From Albidovulum sp. bin36 (lineage in GTDB: Bacteria > Pseudomonadota > Alphaproteobacteria > Rhodobacterales > Rhodobacteraceae): a stretch of 39,245 nucleotides of DNA. Under the pieces are notes generated by a model, which saw only the letters and a program-made list of their open reading frames with translations, made no database searches and was not told where the DNA came from. Location of the stretch: assembly GCA_002238565.1 (NCBI GenBank), contig MPMP01000044.1:1-39245 (forward strand), read 5' to 3'. Both the position numbers and the translations under genes were made by a program. Below are positions 17,490 through 28,000 of this stretch, piece after piece (within the stretch, counting starts at the first letter, position 1; the number at the start of each line of letters is the position of its first letter).

Positions 17490-18821
17490 ATGTCCGGAAT
17501 TCCCCACGACCACTACGAGCCTAAGACCAGGTTTGAAAAATGGCTCCACGAGCGGCTGCCGATTGTTTCGCTGATTCATAGCGCTCTGATGATTCCGACT
17601 CCCAAGAATCTGAACTGGATGTGGATTTGGGGAGTGACGCTGATGTTCTGCCTGGTCCTGCAAATCGTGACGGGCGTCGTTCTCGCGATGCACTACACGC
17701 CGCATGCGGACATGGCGTTCGCCAGCATTGAGCATATCATGAGGGATGTGAATTCCGGCTGGGCGCTGCGGTACTTGCATATGAACGGCGCATCGCTCTT
17801 CTTTTTCGCCGTCTACCTGCATATTTTTCGCGGGCTTTACTACGGATCCTACAAGTCGCCCCGCGAGATCACCTGGATCATCGGAATGCTTATCTACCTC
17901 CTCATGATGGCGACGGCGTTCATGGGCTATGTACTGCCCTGGGGCCAGATGTCCTTCTGGGGGGCGACGGTTATCACCGGGCTCTTCGGCGCCATACCTG
18001 GCATCGGAGACGAGATCCAGACATGGCTGCTTGGCGGCCCGGCAGTCGACAACGCGACTTTGAACAGGTTCTTTTCGCTGCACTATCTTCTTCCCTTCAT
18101 TATTGTCGGGCTGGTGATCGTCCATGTGTGGTCGTTCCATACGACGGGAAACAGCAATCCGACGGGAATCGAAGTTCGCCGCGATTCGCGCGCCGTCGCC
18201 GACCGAGATACCGTTTCCTTCTGGCCCTACTTCGTAATCAAGGACATGTTCGCGCTGGCGGTAATTCTTGTCGTGTTCTTTGCGATTACGGGATTTATGC
18301 CGAACTATCTGGGGCATCCGGACAACTACATCGAGGCCAATCCTCTGGCGACGCCGGAGCATATAGTTCCCGAATGGTACTTCTTGCCCTTCTACGCGAT
18401 ACTGCGCGCATTCACGACGGATGTTTGGATCGTGCAGTTCGCAAGTTTCGTTACGGGCGGCATTATCGATGCGAAATTCTTCGGCGTCCTAGCGATGTTC
18501 GGCTCCATGATCGTCCTCGCGCTGGCGCCATGGCTGGATACCTCCATGGTCCGCTCGGGGCGATACCGGCCAATGTTCAAATGGTGGTTCGCCTTGCTCG
18601 CTCTGGACTTCGTCGTACTGACCTGGGCTGGCGGCAGGCCGGCGGAAGGAATCTACGCCGTGATCTCGCTTATCGGCTCTGCATACTGGTTTTTCTACTT
18701 TCTGATTATTCTTCCGCTTCTCGGCGTGCTGGAGAAGCCATTGCCTCGTCCCAATTCGATTGAATCGGATTTCGACGAGCATTACCCGCCTGCCGATGCG
18801 ACCGCGAATCCGGCAGAGTAG
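17490..18821 (+). CDS. petB: Cytochrome b subunit of bc1 complex
   Basis: A 443-residue, full-length cytochrome b with eight or more membrane helices, as in alphaproteobacteria, not split into b6 and subunit IV. Heme-ligand His pairs lie in helices B and D ([10 protein letters not shown] and [40 protein letters not shown]). The Qo-site PEWY motif is present ([16 protein letters not shown]). It oxidises ubiquinol at Qo and reduces quinone at Qi. It lies between petA and petC with short gaps. Confidence 0.96.
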   Translation: MSGIPHDHYEPKTRFEKWLHERLPIVSLIHSALMIPTPKNLNWMWIWGVTLMFCLVLQIVTGVVLAMHYTPHADMAFASIEHIMRDVNSGWALRYLHMNGASLFFFAVYLHIFRGLYYGSYKSPREITWIIGMLIYLLMMATAFMGYVLPWGQMSFWGATVITGLFGAIPGIGDEIQTWLLGGPAVDNATLNRFFSLHYLLPFIIVGLVIVHVWSFHTTGNSNPTGIEVRRDSRAVADRDTVSFWPYFVIKDMFALAVILVVFFAITGFMPNYLGHPDNYIEANPLATPEHIVPEWYFLPFYAILRAFTTDVWIVQFASFVTGGIIDAKFFGVLAMFGSMIVLALAPWLDTSMVRSGRYRPMFKWWFALLALDFVVLTWAGGRPAEGIYAVISLIGSAYWFFYFLIILPLLGVLEKPLPRPNSIESDFDEHYPPADATANPAE

Positions 18822-18841
18822 CTACAGGAACGGAGCCTGAC

Positions 18842-19636
18842 ATGGTAAACCGCATCGCCCTAATGGCATTGGCCCTGGCAATCGGCTTCGGTACCGGAAG
18901 CGCTTCGGGCGCGGAAGGCGAAGCGCACGTCGAGGATTTTTCATTTTCCTTCGAAGGGCCTTTCGGAAAGTACGACCAGGAGCAGCTTCAGCGCGGGCTG
19001 ATCGTATATCAGGACATCTGCGCGGCCTGCCACGGCCTCCGCTATGTTCCGTTCCGAACCCTTGGCGACGAAGGCGGCGTCGGCCTTAGCGAATCCGCTG
19101 TAAAATTCTTCGCGGAAAACTACGAAGTTTTCGATCCCGAACTCGATGACTTTCGACCGGCCAGGCCCACTGACAATTTCCCGGCGAACGACTCGGTCGC
19201 CGCTCCCGATCTTTCGCTCATGGCCAAGGCGCGAGCAGGATTCTCCGGACCTGAAGGGACCGGCATCAATCAGCTGTTTCGGGGCATCGGCGGCCCGGAA
19301 TACATCGCTTCGATTTTGACGGCCTATACCGGGAAGGAAGTCGAGGAATCCGGCACCCTGCTGTACGAAAACACGGCGTTTCCCGGCGGCTGGATCTCAA
19401 TGGCGCCGCCACTGGAAGACGATATAGTCGAATTCGCCGACGGTTCGTCCGCAAAGACTCTCGATCTGGCCAAGGATGTGTCCGCTTTCCTGATGTGGGC
19501 GGCGGAGCCGAAGATGATGGCCCGCAAGCAGGTCGGCCTAACCGGCGTGCTGTTGCTCGCGCTGCTTGCCGCGCTTTTGTACCTCACGAACAAGAAAATC
19601 TGGTCGCCTATAAAGAAACGCGCTAGGGACGAGTAA
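18842..19636 (+). CDS. petC: Cytochrome c1 subunit of bc1 complex
   Basis: A 264-residue cytochrome c1. The signal peptide (residues 1-23, cut near ASGA) exports it to the periplasm. The covalent heme site is CAACH (Cys60, Cys63, His64). The axial Met is in [10 protein letters not shown] (Met187). A C-terminal helix ([19 protein letters not shown]) anchors it, with positive residues inside. It receives electrons from the Rieske protein and passes them to a soluble c-type cytochrome. It lies 20 bases after petB. The operon ends here and is followed within 100 bases by a mobile-element gene. Confidence 0.96.
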   Translation: MVNRIALMALALAIGFGTGSASGAEGEAHVEDFSFSFEGPFGKYDQEQLQRGLIVYQDICAACHGLRYVPFRTLGDEGGVGLSESAVKFFAENYEVFDPELDDFRPARPTDNFPANDSVAAPDLSLMAKARAGFSGPEGTGINQLFRGIGGPEYIASILTAYTGKEVEESGTLLYENTAFPGGWISMAPPLEDDIVEFADGSSAKTLDLAKDVSAFLMWAAEPKMMARKQVGLTGVLLLALLAALLYLTNKKIWSPIKKRARDE

Positions 19637-19738
19637 TCGCAAGGAGCACGACTCCGCAAAAGAAACTTTTTTCAATTCTAGTTCCGAAACCGAATTTTTC
19701 TCTGGCACCGCAACATTTGATTTGATACGCGCCTCGGC

Positions 19739-20839
19739 ATGCAAGTTTCAGATTCGAAAAGAGGCGGCATTTTTCCACGCGACGTGACGGTGCGGCCGGT
19801 GCGAGGCTACGCCGAGCAGCGGCGATGGGACGCCCTTGCCGCGCGCCACCACTATCTTTCCTTCAAAAATTTCTACGGCCGCGCAATTCGCCACGTGGCT
19901 GTAAGCGGGGAGGCCTGGATTGCTCTGATCGGCTGGCAGGCGGGGGCATTCAAGGTCGGCGCGCGCGACGCCTGGATCGGCTGGACGCGCGATCAGCAGT
20001 TCTCGCGGCTTCATCTCGTCGCGAACAACACTCGCTTTGTCATTCTCGACGAGGGCCGGGTTCCCAACATGGCTTCGCGGGTGCTTGGGCTGAGCCTGCG
20101 GCGCCTGTCCGACGACATGCTGGCGCTGCACGGCTATCCCGTGCTCGTCGCCGAGAGCTTCGTGGATCCGTCAAGATTTTCAGGCACTTGCTACCGCGCT
20201 TCGAACTGGCATGCGCTGGGTCCGACGCGCGGCTACTCGCGCCGGTCGGGCGGGTCCGCGCGGTTTACCCACAACGGGCAGCCAAAGGAGGTGTTCGTGC
20301 GCGAACTGTGCAAGGACGCGGCCGCCAAGCTGCGCGGCGAGGATACGCCGCCGGAGTGGCAGATCGAAAGGACCGCCGAACCACCGCCGGCCGACGACTT
20401 GCGGAGCCTCTACTCCTTTCTCGAGACCGTCGAGGATTTCCGCAAGCCGCGCGGCCGACGCTTCGAACTGCGCTGCTATCTCACCATCGCGCTGGCGGCT
20501 CGGCTGGCGGGCTATCGCGGCGTGATCGCCTTCGCCGAATTCGGAGAGCGTCTCGGAGAGGAGCAGAAGGCGGCCGCGGGCGCGTTCTGGAGCCCCAGCC
20601 GCCGATGCTACGTGATGCCCGCGGAAGCGAGCTTTCGCTACATCTTTTCGAATCTGCCCCCGGATGCTCTGGACCGGGCGCTGAGCGACTGGGCGGCCCA
20701 CTGCGCCCGCGACGGATGCCGACCGGTCGCCCTCGACGGCAAGGACCTGCGCTGCGCGTCGAAGCAGACCGAGACCGAGAGACGCATGATGGCTGCGGCG
20801 GTCGAGCACGGCGTCGGCAAGCGTTCGGTCGAGCGGTGA
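19739..20839 (+). CDS. DUF4338 (DruA-type) domain fused to truncated ISAs1 transposase
   Basis: A 366-residue protein in two parts. Residues about 18-190 carry the DUF4338 pattern of Druantia protein DruA: ARHHYLSF, ARDAWIGWTRDQQF, LVANNTRFVIL, VPNMASRVLGLSLRRLSDD, AESFVDPSRFSGTCYRASNW and GPTRGYSRR. Residues about 217-317 are the DDE_Tnp_1-associated N-terminal domain of ISAs1 transposases (LYSFLETVEDFRKPRG through DWAAH). VALDGKDLR (Asp333, expected first catalytic Asp) follows, and the frame ends 33 residues later, before the remaining DDE residues. The transposase is therefore dead, while the DUF4338 part is intact. The more GC-rich sequence suggests transfer. The start lacks a good Shine-Dalgarno. 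It could be a remnant of an IS whose transposase naturally carries DUF4338. Confidence 0.75.
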   Translation: MQVSDSKRGGIFPRDVTVRPVRGYAEQRRWDALAARHHYLSFKNFYGRAIRHVAVSGEAWIALIGWQAGAFKVGARDAWIGWTRDQQFSRLHLVANNTRFVILDEGRVPNMASRVLGLSLRRLSDDMLALHGYPVLVAESFVDPSRFSGTCYRASNWHALGPTRGYSRRSGGSARFTHNGQPKEVFVRELCKDAAAKLRGEDTPPEWQIERTAEPPPADDLRSLYSFLETVEDFRKPRGRRFELRCYLTIALAARLAGYRGVIAFAEFGERLGEEQKAAAGAFWSPSRRCYVMPAEASFRYIFSNLPPDALDRALSDWAAHCARDGCRPVALDGKDLRCASKQTETERRMMAAAVEHGVGKRSVER

Positions 20840-20889
20840 CGATCCGTGTTGTCCGACTGCCGCCGACCTTTCATCCCGACGCAGTTAGC

Positions 20890-21085
20890 TCATATCATGC
20901 CGTACTTTCGCAAAGCTCTGAAATGTTCGACGAACAATGATAGCAGCATATAGCCCTCCCAGAGTTTTTGGTTCCCGGCAGCGGCTGCCTCTTCCTGGGG
21001 ATGAATCCGGCGAGGCGAGCCGTGTTGACCGCGAAGCTCGCGATCGTCTGGTTCGGGTCGGGCGGGCCGCGCCTATCAATACTCC
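20890..21085 (-). pseudogene. Transposase C-terminal remnant, IS4/Tn5-like (third copy)
   Basis: The minus strand reads NTARLAGFIPRKRQPLPGTK, then after a one-base deletion in an A run continues KLWEGYMLLSLFVEHFRAL and stops at 20890. This resembles the tail at 2095-2330 (GFHASKRQPFPGTKKFWQG). The upstream transposase is absent, with a stop just before 21085. It abuts the truncated ISAs1 gene, so one element probably inserted into or recombined with the other. Confidence 0.55.
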
Positions 21086-21231
21086 GGACTTAACTCGATC
21101 ATAAACTTGTGCGATTCGCTTTCGCGGGCCGGAGGAATCCGCGGAAGATGCTTACGAAAACTCCATGGTGCCTGGCTTTCGGGCCAATCGCGGCTTCGGC
21201 TCGCCGCTCGCGCCGGTCCGGACCGGCGAGC

Positions 21232-22173
21232 CTAACTGCGATGCTCGTCGAAGTAATCCGCAACGCAGTCGAAGAATTCCTGGCGCAGCGCGTAGTTTTC
21301 CATCATGATTTCGTGCCGCGCTCCCTGAATGGTCACCAGTCGGGATGTTTCCCACCTGCTATGCAGTATTCTAATTGCCTTGGGGTCGACGACTCTCTCG
21401 TTGGTACCCAGTAGGATGAGGGCGGGTCCGGGCGGCGGCTTCATTTCCATGAGAGTTTGGCCTTCCTTGATCGCTGCGTAAAACCAGCCGTAAGACGGGC
21501 CGCCGACCGAAAGCTCCGTGCGGGATTCTATCTGCCTTCTCAGGAAAAGAAACATTTCATCGTCGGAAGTCAGGACGTTCTTATCCGCCTTCGCGAAGTG
21601 AATGTAATTTCTATGGCTTGTTCCGAATACATACTTTTTGGAGAAGCCCATGCCGACAGCCGATTTTGAAATCGCAAGGGCGAGCTTGCGAAGTACGCGG
21701 CCGAGGTAAATCCTCCACATGGGACCCGAAAAGGCCGATGCGCGGAAATCGAACCCCTCGTGGAGGGAACGCAGACCAATGCATCCGCCCATCGAATGAG
21801 CGAGCAGAAAGATCGGCTGCGGAACCGCAAGCTCGGACAGGGCTTGCCGGGCCGCGGCGGCATCGAGCTGGAATTCGGAAAAACTTCCGACGTGGCATAG
21901 CGACCTGTCGTCGTGCTGCCGGTCGGACAGGCCTTGCCCGCGCCAGTCGACCGTGGCGAATGAATATCCTCTACGAAGGAATTCGCCCGCGGACATGCCG
22001 TATTTTTCAATATATTCGGTTCGTCCCGGATAAAGAAGGATCGTTCCTTTCTTGCCGCTCGGCCAGACGGCCATGCGAATCCGATTTCCGTCTGCGGCCC
22101 TTAACCAAAGGGACACCGCGCCGGCGGGCGATTCCGCGATGTCGGTAAACAAAGGAGCTTTTTCGAACTTCAT
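21232..22173 (-). CDS. Alpha/beta hydrolase, lysophospholipase-like
   Basis: A 313-residue serine hydrolase of the PldB/monoglyceride lipase type. The nucleophile elbow is AHSMGG (Ser127). The HGxx-like oxyanion strand reads GTILLYPGRTEYIEKYG, and DWRGQGLSDR follows as in lysophospholipases. The acid lies in TNERVVDPKAI and the His in QGARHEIMMEN near the C terminus. There is no signal peptide, so it is cytoplasmic or membrane-peripheral. It probably hydrolyses lysophospholipids or monoacylglycerols. It is a single gene on the minus strand, next to the degraded region. Confidence 0.85.
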   Translation of the reverse strand: MKFEKAPLFTDIAESPAGAVSLWLRAADGNRIRMAVWPSGKKGTILLYPGRTEYIEKYGMSAGEFLRRGYSFATVDWRGQGLSDRQHDDRSLCHVGSFSEFQLDAAAARQALSELAVPQPIFLLAHSMGGCIGLRSLHEGFDFRASAFSGPMWRIYLGRVLRKLALAISKSAVGMGFSKKYVFGTSHRNYIHFAKADKNVLTSDDEMFLFLRRQIESRTELSVGGPSYGWFYAAIKEGQTLMEMKPPPGPALILLGTNERVVDPKAIRILHSRWETSRLVTIQGARHEIMMENYALRQEFFDCVADYFDEHRS

Positions 22174-22727
22174 TCCCCTGTTCCGCTTTCAAGTGCGTGC
22201 CTGGCATGTTGGCAATGGTGCGCCGCGCTCAACGAGTTGCCGCTTCAGGGCCGGGAAGCAGCAAGAATAGCTGCGGTCGCGCTGATATTCGCCGCGCCGT
22301 CCGCCTTTAGCAGCTCGGCATGCGACGAATGATGCCAGAAGCGGGCCTTGATTTAAAGCAGAATGTCGAATCCTCGAACTTCCGACCTGCTTGGCGGTCG
22401 TCATTCGACCATTGCGCGGGAGTTGCCGTGCAATCCCGGTTGACCGGAGATAGACCGTCGGAGCGATAAGACTTGCTGCTACAGGGAGCAATTGGCTGGC
22501 TTTCTTGCCCCTTTCTCTACCCCGTCCTTAAATTTCTTGCCCTTAGCCGCCCCGCTCAAGTGAATAATTCGCCCCTTCAGCCAATTTTTTCTGGAAAATT
22601 CGCCAACGCCAAACTTTTACGGAGAAACCGCGCGGGAATATGGGCCAGCCAATCTTGTTGATCGGGATCCATTCCGAGTCGGGGGTGGAATCGAGAAGGA
22701 GATTCCCGCTACGGGCGGAGGGAGCAG
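22174..22727. other. Stretch without recognisable genes
   Basis: Only low-complexity, Arg- and Ser-rich open frames occur, with no family motifs, ribosome sites or conserved RNA shapes recognised. It begins a region of about 2.9 kb of decayed sequence. Confidence 0.4.
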
Positions 22728-23026
22728 CCGTCCGCGCGCTTCGACGACATCTTCGGCGCAAGGACCGGCCAAGCCGGCCTCGAGGGACTGCTTGCCCGTT
22801 GGCCGCGAACAAGGACAGCCTCTACGGAGTTCTGTACCGTCCGAGGGCGCCGCTCGATACGAACGGAGCCGAGCGCGACGATTGCCTCGGGACGATGGAG
22901 GCCTGCGCCAAGCTCGTTGCGCATCAGGAAATCATCGCGAGGAGCGGCCGGAGCGGCGGACCGGACGGAACCGCGTTTTCCGATAGGTTTCCGTATTGCG
23001 ACACGAGTGATTCGCGCCTGCGCAGT
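22728..23026 (+). pseudogene. IS66-type transposase C-terminal remnant
   Basis: One frame reads SARFDDIFGARTGQAGLEGL, matching the RFDxIFxRRTGxxxLDxLL segment of IS66-type transposases. A second frame then continues with LAANKDSLYGVLYRPRAPLD and TNGAERD, matching the ANKxELLxVLxRPxIPLHTNGSEND motif, and then DCLGTMEACAKL, matching RDAFLGLAKTCAKLG. About 20 residues between these motifs are deleted. Frameshift plus deletion mean it is not functional. Family assignment is from remembered motifs. Confidence 0.5.
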
Positions 23027-23242
23027 TGAGCCGAAGGGGGCGGGGACCAAATTTCATTCAGATTGCGCGATGTCGATTCGATGCTGCAGGCTGAACAACC
23101 GAATCCTGGACTCTTTCCTGTAGCTAGGGCGGCTTGGTCACGTAATCCTACCCCCACCAGCCAAAGGGGTGACATCGACAATTCTGAAAGTTCATCTAGT
23201 ATGCACTAATCTGTCACGTCAAGATTTAGGGCTAAAGGATCA

Positions 23243-23822
23243 ATGGCTAAGAAACGCAATTAATTCGATATCGTTCGCCTCAGCATTTCGCTTCGGGATA
23301 TGAATCCCAACGTCACAAGGCGAATGGGTACCCTTGGATACCGATCTCAGTGAGCTCCACACATATATTCAGACAGCAATGAGATGGGATAATTTCCATT
23401 CATGGGGGTTTATGGCGAGACGGTACGAGCAAGTTGCTTGTTGGGGCCATGACTTTAGGGAATTCGATGCGGCATGGGGCAAGAATCTTCGTGATGTCAT
23501 TCATTTTTTGCAAGGCAAGCCGGAGTTCAATTATCTGTTGATTTCGGGGACGGCTGGGAACATAAAATCCGGGTAGGCACAGAACCGGCCGGCGCGCGAT
23601 GACCGGCAATATCCCTGTCTTGTCGCTGGCGCCGCCGGGCGCTGCCCGCTCGAGGATATCGGCGGCGCGAGTGGCTTCTACCAGTTTTTGCGGGCATTCG
23701 AGGATCCCGATTCGATTTATAGGGAATATTAACCCGAGTATTTCAATGGGAAACTGACTTGGGATCCGGAAGATGCTGATCTTGAGGCAAGGAGATCGAG
23801 CCTTGCGGGTTACTGGGAATAG
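23243..23822 (+). pseudogene. Decayed pRiA4b ORF-3-like gene
   Basis: Pieces of the plasmid pRiA4b ORF-3 family appear in order but in different frames. After ATGGCTAAG at 23243 and an early stop comes VRLSISLRDMNPNVTRRM, then ELHTYIQTAMRWDNFHSWGF, then VDFGDGWEHKIRVGTEPAGA, then CPLEDIGGASGFYQFLRAFE, and finally LTWDPEDADLEA with a stop at 23822. Each matches a conserved family block (ISLRxxxPPIWRR, LHxxIQxAMGW, YDFGDGWEH, CPPEDVGGxxGYxxFL, FDPExFDLExV). At least two frameshifts and two internal stops are visible. The family is common on mobile elements, and its function is unclear. Confidence 0.75.
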
Positions 23823-25064
23823 TATCGCTGGACCTGCGCTGCGAGCATATTGTTCCTTGCCAGTGCCTGAAGCCCCGTCTCGAACCGCAACTGCGAGTAG
23901 CGGATCTTCATCGCGCGCTCAGCGGCTCAGCGGCAAGAAGCCTTGCCAAAATGAACTATGCTAGATAGATGGCCGCGCCCCCGTCGGCTGATTTCGCCGG
24001 GCCTTTTGTCCGAGAGTTGTCCGGCATTGATGCCGCTTCTCTTCGCTTCGCGAAGGAGCTACGCGAATGTTTCTGCCGACAGCATCGTTCCGGCATCCTA
24101 TCGGGGTTGAAACGGGTTCGGAGGCGGTGGAGGCCGAGGTCGAGGTATGCGCCGACCGCCGGGTTGAACGACTATTAATAAGCGGACAGCTGAATGCTCG
24201 GAAACCGGGCGTGCATCGTCAGCGCGGCATCGAGTTCGAATTGGCGGCGAATTTGTGCATTCCGTCCTTGCCGCCGCCGGAAATAGCGAAATTGTCCATG
24301 ATGTTGCGAATTGCCGTCGAACAAATCTGCGATTCTTACAGAGGGAATTCAATTGCCTGCCGGTTTAGTCTAGAGTCCCGGCTCGGGGACTTTAGACTGC
24401 TTGACAATTCTCCAGAATAGAAAAATGTGCGCTTTGGGAAATTCGCAATCAATTTCGACCGGAGCTATCAGGTAATGCGCAGATTTACGGGGAAAAAAGA
24501 TCCAGCCGAAAATTTCGCCGCTCGGATTTGCGGACGATGGCGAATGCTGGATCGGGCGGCCGAATTCGCCGAAGCTCCGTCGCTGCGATCATAGCGGCCG
24601 ACGAAGCATGTCCGAGATATCCATTATGGCGAAACGTCTCTTGACGGCCGGCGGCTGCAGAAACGAACGTCAGCCAGGGAGTCGGCTGCGCCGCCCGGAT
24701 TTCGGAACAGAAGAAGATTATTCTGTCAGACAACGAATAGCGCGCATCGTAATTTCAGCTGAGTCTAGAGGAGCATTTAGGGGTCGCCGCAGCCGCCGAG
24801 CCCAAGTCTTTCCCCGCATAGGCCGTGCTCGCGGCCGAAGTCGTCCAATAGCGTTCGAAAGCTAAGACGATTGCCTTGCATAACCGCGGCCAATGTCAAA
24901 GCGGCGCCTATAGGCCGCGAATTTGCCGAATGCGCGCATTATTCGAATTTGCCAATTTTGCTGCGCGTCAAGGGCTTAAGGCGCGAAGGCGTGGACAAGA
25001 GCAATAACCGCGCGAACGAGCTGGGTATTGCCGGACGAGGCTTTTTTGCCGGGAGCCGCCCCGC
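23823..25064. other. Degraded stretch without recognisable genes
   Basis: Several open frames of 60-120 codons exist on both strands, but none shows a recognisable family motif, ribosome site or balanced protein composition. It is probably decayed coding sequence. The last 100 bases should carry the promoter of the large helicase gene, whose ribosome site GGGAG is at 25050-25054. Confidence 0.4.
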
Positions 25065-28000
25065 ATGACAGGACAATTCGGCGCCTTGCCTAGGTTTTTG
25101 AACAGCTCATTCAATTCACGCTGCCTTTCGCTTGATCTTGAAGTGACCAAAGATAGCGATCGCATTCGCGCTTTCGCTGCGCTGCGCCCGGACAGGGACG
25201 GGATTGTGCTGCATTCCGGACGCGGCTTGACGGCGGCGCTCGCGAAGCTCGACGACTTCGCGGACGGCGCGTCTTTCGTTCTAGGGCACAACTTGATCGA
25301 ATTCGACATGCCGCACTTGGCAGCCGCAAATCCGAATTTGCGATTGCTGAAGCTGCCGAGGGTGGACACTCTGCGACTCAATCCGCTCGCTTTTCCGCGC
25401 AATCCCTACCATCACCTAGTGAAGCATTACCAGGACGGAAGCCTCGTGCAAGGGCGCGTAAACGACCCCGAACTTGACGCGAGGATCGCGCTGCAGGTGT
25501 TCGAGGACCAGAAGGCCGAGCTTTCAAAGGCTTCGGCCGACCTGCTTGCGGCCTGGCACTGGCTGTGCACTCCCGAGCCATTCGGATTTGACCGAGCCGT
25601 CAATGACTTGTTCTCCGGCCTTCGCAATTCGCGCAGACCGTCGGATGCTGAAAGCCGGAAGGCGATAAGCCGTCTGCTCGAAGGGGCGGCCTGCGTAGTT
25701 CAGAGGCAGGACATTCTCTCGCGAAAAAGCGATTTTGGATGGTCGCTTGCCTACGCGCTGGCCTGGCTATCGGTGGCGGGCGACAACTCCGTAATTCCTC
25801 CTTGGGTGCGCCATCAATTCCCGTCGACCGGAACACTGGTGAAGCGCCTCAGGGACACGCCGTGCGCCGACCCCGAATGCGGATGGTGCGCCGAGCGGCA
25901 CGACGCGGCGAAGGAACTGAAGCGCTGGTTCGGCTTCGACGGGTTCAGGCCTGTTCCCGCGGCGGACGAAGGGCGGCCCATGCAAAAGGCCATTGTCGAG
26001 GAATCGATGAAAGGCAGGCATGTCTTCGGCATCCTGCCGACCGGAACCGGGAAGTCGCTTTGCTACCAGATTCCGGCCTTGTCGCGCTACGACAAGACCG
26101 GCGCGCTGACCATCGTAATCTCGCCCCTGGTTGCATTGATGGCGGACCAGGTGGCGGGCATGGAAAAACACGGGCTAGGGTGTTGCGTGACGATCAACGG
26201 GATGCTTTCAATGCCGGAACGCGCCGACGCATTGGACCGAGTACGGCTCGGAGACGCCGGTATATTGCTCATTTCGCCGGAGCAGCTGCGAAGCCGCTCA
26301 TTGCGCCGCGCGGTCGAGCAGCGCGAAATCGGCTCCTGGGTTCTGGACGAGGCGCATTGCCTCTCTCGATGGGGCCACGATTTCAGGCCGGACTATCGCT
26401 ACGTCGCCCGCTTTATAGGGGATAGAGCTGGCGACGGGCCGGTGCCGCCGATCCTGTGCCTGACCGCGACGGCCAAGCCCGACGTGAGCGACGACATCGC
26501 GCGGTACTTCCGCGACAAGCTCGGCATCGAATTACTGGTTTTCCCGGGAGGCGCGGAGCGTTCGAATTTAACCTTTCAAGTCATACCGACAACCGTCGGA
26601 GAGAAATTTCAGCATATTCATCAGGTGCTTGATTTCTATCTTCCCGACGACGGTTCCGGCGGCGCCATAGTATATTGCGCGACGCGAAACGGAAGCGAGC
26701 AAATTGCGGAATACTTGCAGCAAAAAGGCCTGACCGCGGATTACTTCCATGCGGGGCTGTCGCCCGAGATAAAAAAGGACGTGCAGCGGCGATTTATCGA
26801 CGGCGATCTGCGCGTCATCGTTGCGACCAACGCTTTCGGCATGGGAATCGACAAGCCGAACGTTAGGCTAGTCGTGCATTCCGACATACCCGGATCGCTG
26901 GAAAACTATTTCCAGGAGGCCGGCCGCGCCGGACGCGACCAGGAGACGGCATGCTGCGTGCTGCTTTACGCGGTCGACGACGTGGAGCGTCAATTCGGCA
27001 TGTCGGCGCGTTCGAAGCTCTCCCGCGAGGAAATTCACGGCATCTTGATTGCGCTTAGGAATCTGGACCGGCGGAAACGATTCAAGGGCGAGATCGTTGC
27101 CACTACGGGCGAAATCCTGATTGGAGACGAAGACAAATCGTTCCAGCAGGATTCCGCGACCGACGACACCCGCGTTCGGACGGCCGTCGCCTGGCTGGAA
27201 GAGGCCGAGCATTTAAGGCGGGACGAGAATTTCGTTCAGGTGTTTCCGTCGTCGCTCATGATCGATTCGGTCGACGGAGCGAAGAAATGCCTCGCCGACT
27301 CGAAAATAACGGATTCCTATCGGCAAAAACTGCTTAGGATAGCGGAGGCGTTAATCAACGCGGATGCGGATCAGGGTCTGACGACGGACGAGCTGATGTG
27401 CTTGTCGGGGCTGAGTCCCGAAAAAGTCCGCGCGGCGCTTTACGATTTGGAGCGGTTCGGCATTGCCAGCAACGATACCGCCTTGACTGCGTTTGTTCAC
27501 AATGGCGTAGAGCGCTCGTCCAGAAAGAGGTTCGATGAAGCGGCGCAGCTGGAGTCCGCCTTGATCGAGCACATGCAAGAGGCTGCGCCCGATCTCGGAA
27601 AAAACGATAAATCGACGCTTCATCTGCGAATCGCCTCTCAGGTGCTAAGGGAGGCCGGCTTGCCGGGTCCGCTGCCGGAACGTCTTTGGACGATCATTCG
27701 CGGGATTGCCTATGACGGCCGCAGCGATGCCGACGGAGCCGGCGGCAGCCTGAAGGTCCGAAAAATCGATTCCGAAACCGCCCGAATTACGCTGCGCCGA
27801 GAGTGGGGGGCTCTCGAGCAAACCGCGAGCCTTCGGCGCGAAGCGGCCAAGCACTTGCTCGACCATTTGCTGAACCGCCTGCCGCCGGGAAGCCGCGGAA
27901 TAGACCTCTTGGTCGAAACGACTCTCGGCGACCTGCTGAAGGCGATAAAATCCGACATGGCGCTTTCGAGCAAGGTCCGAAAACCCAGCAATCTGCTCGA

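Noticed and set aside
23139..23162. tRNA 3'-end-like string CCTACCCCCACCAGCCA, as left by integration at a tRNA
   Set aside because: No matching acceptor strand or T-arm lies upstream, and no integrase is present nearby.
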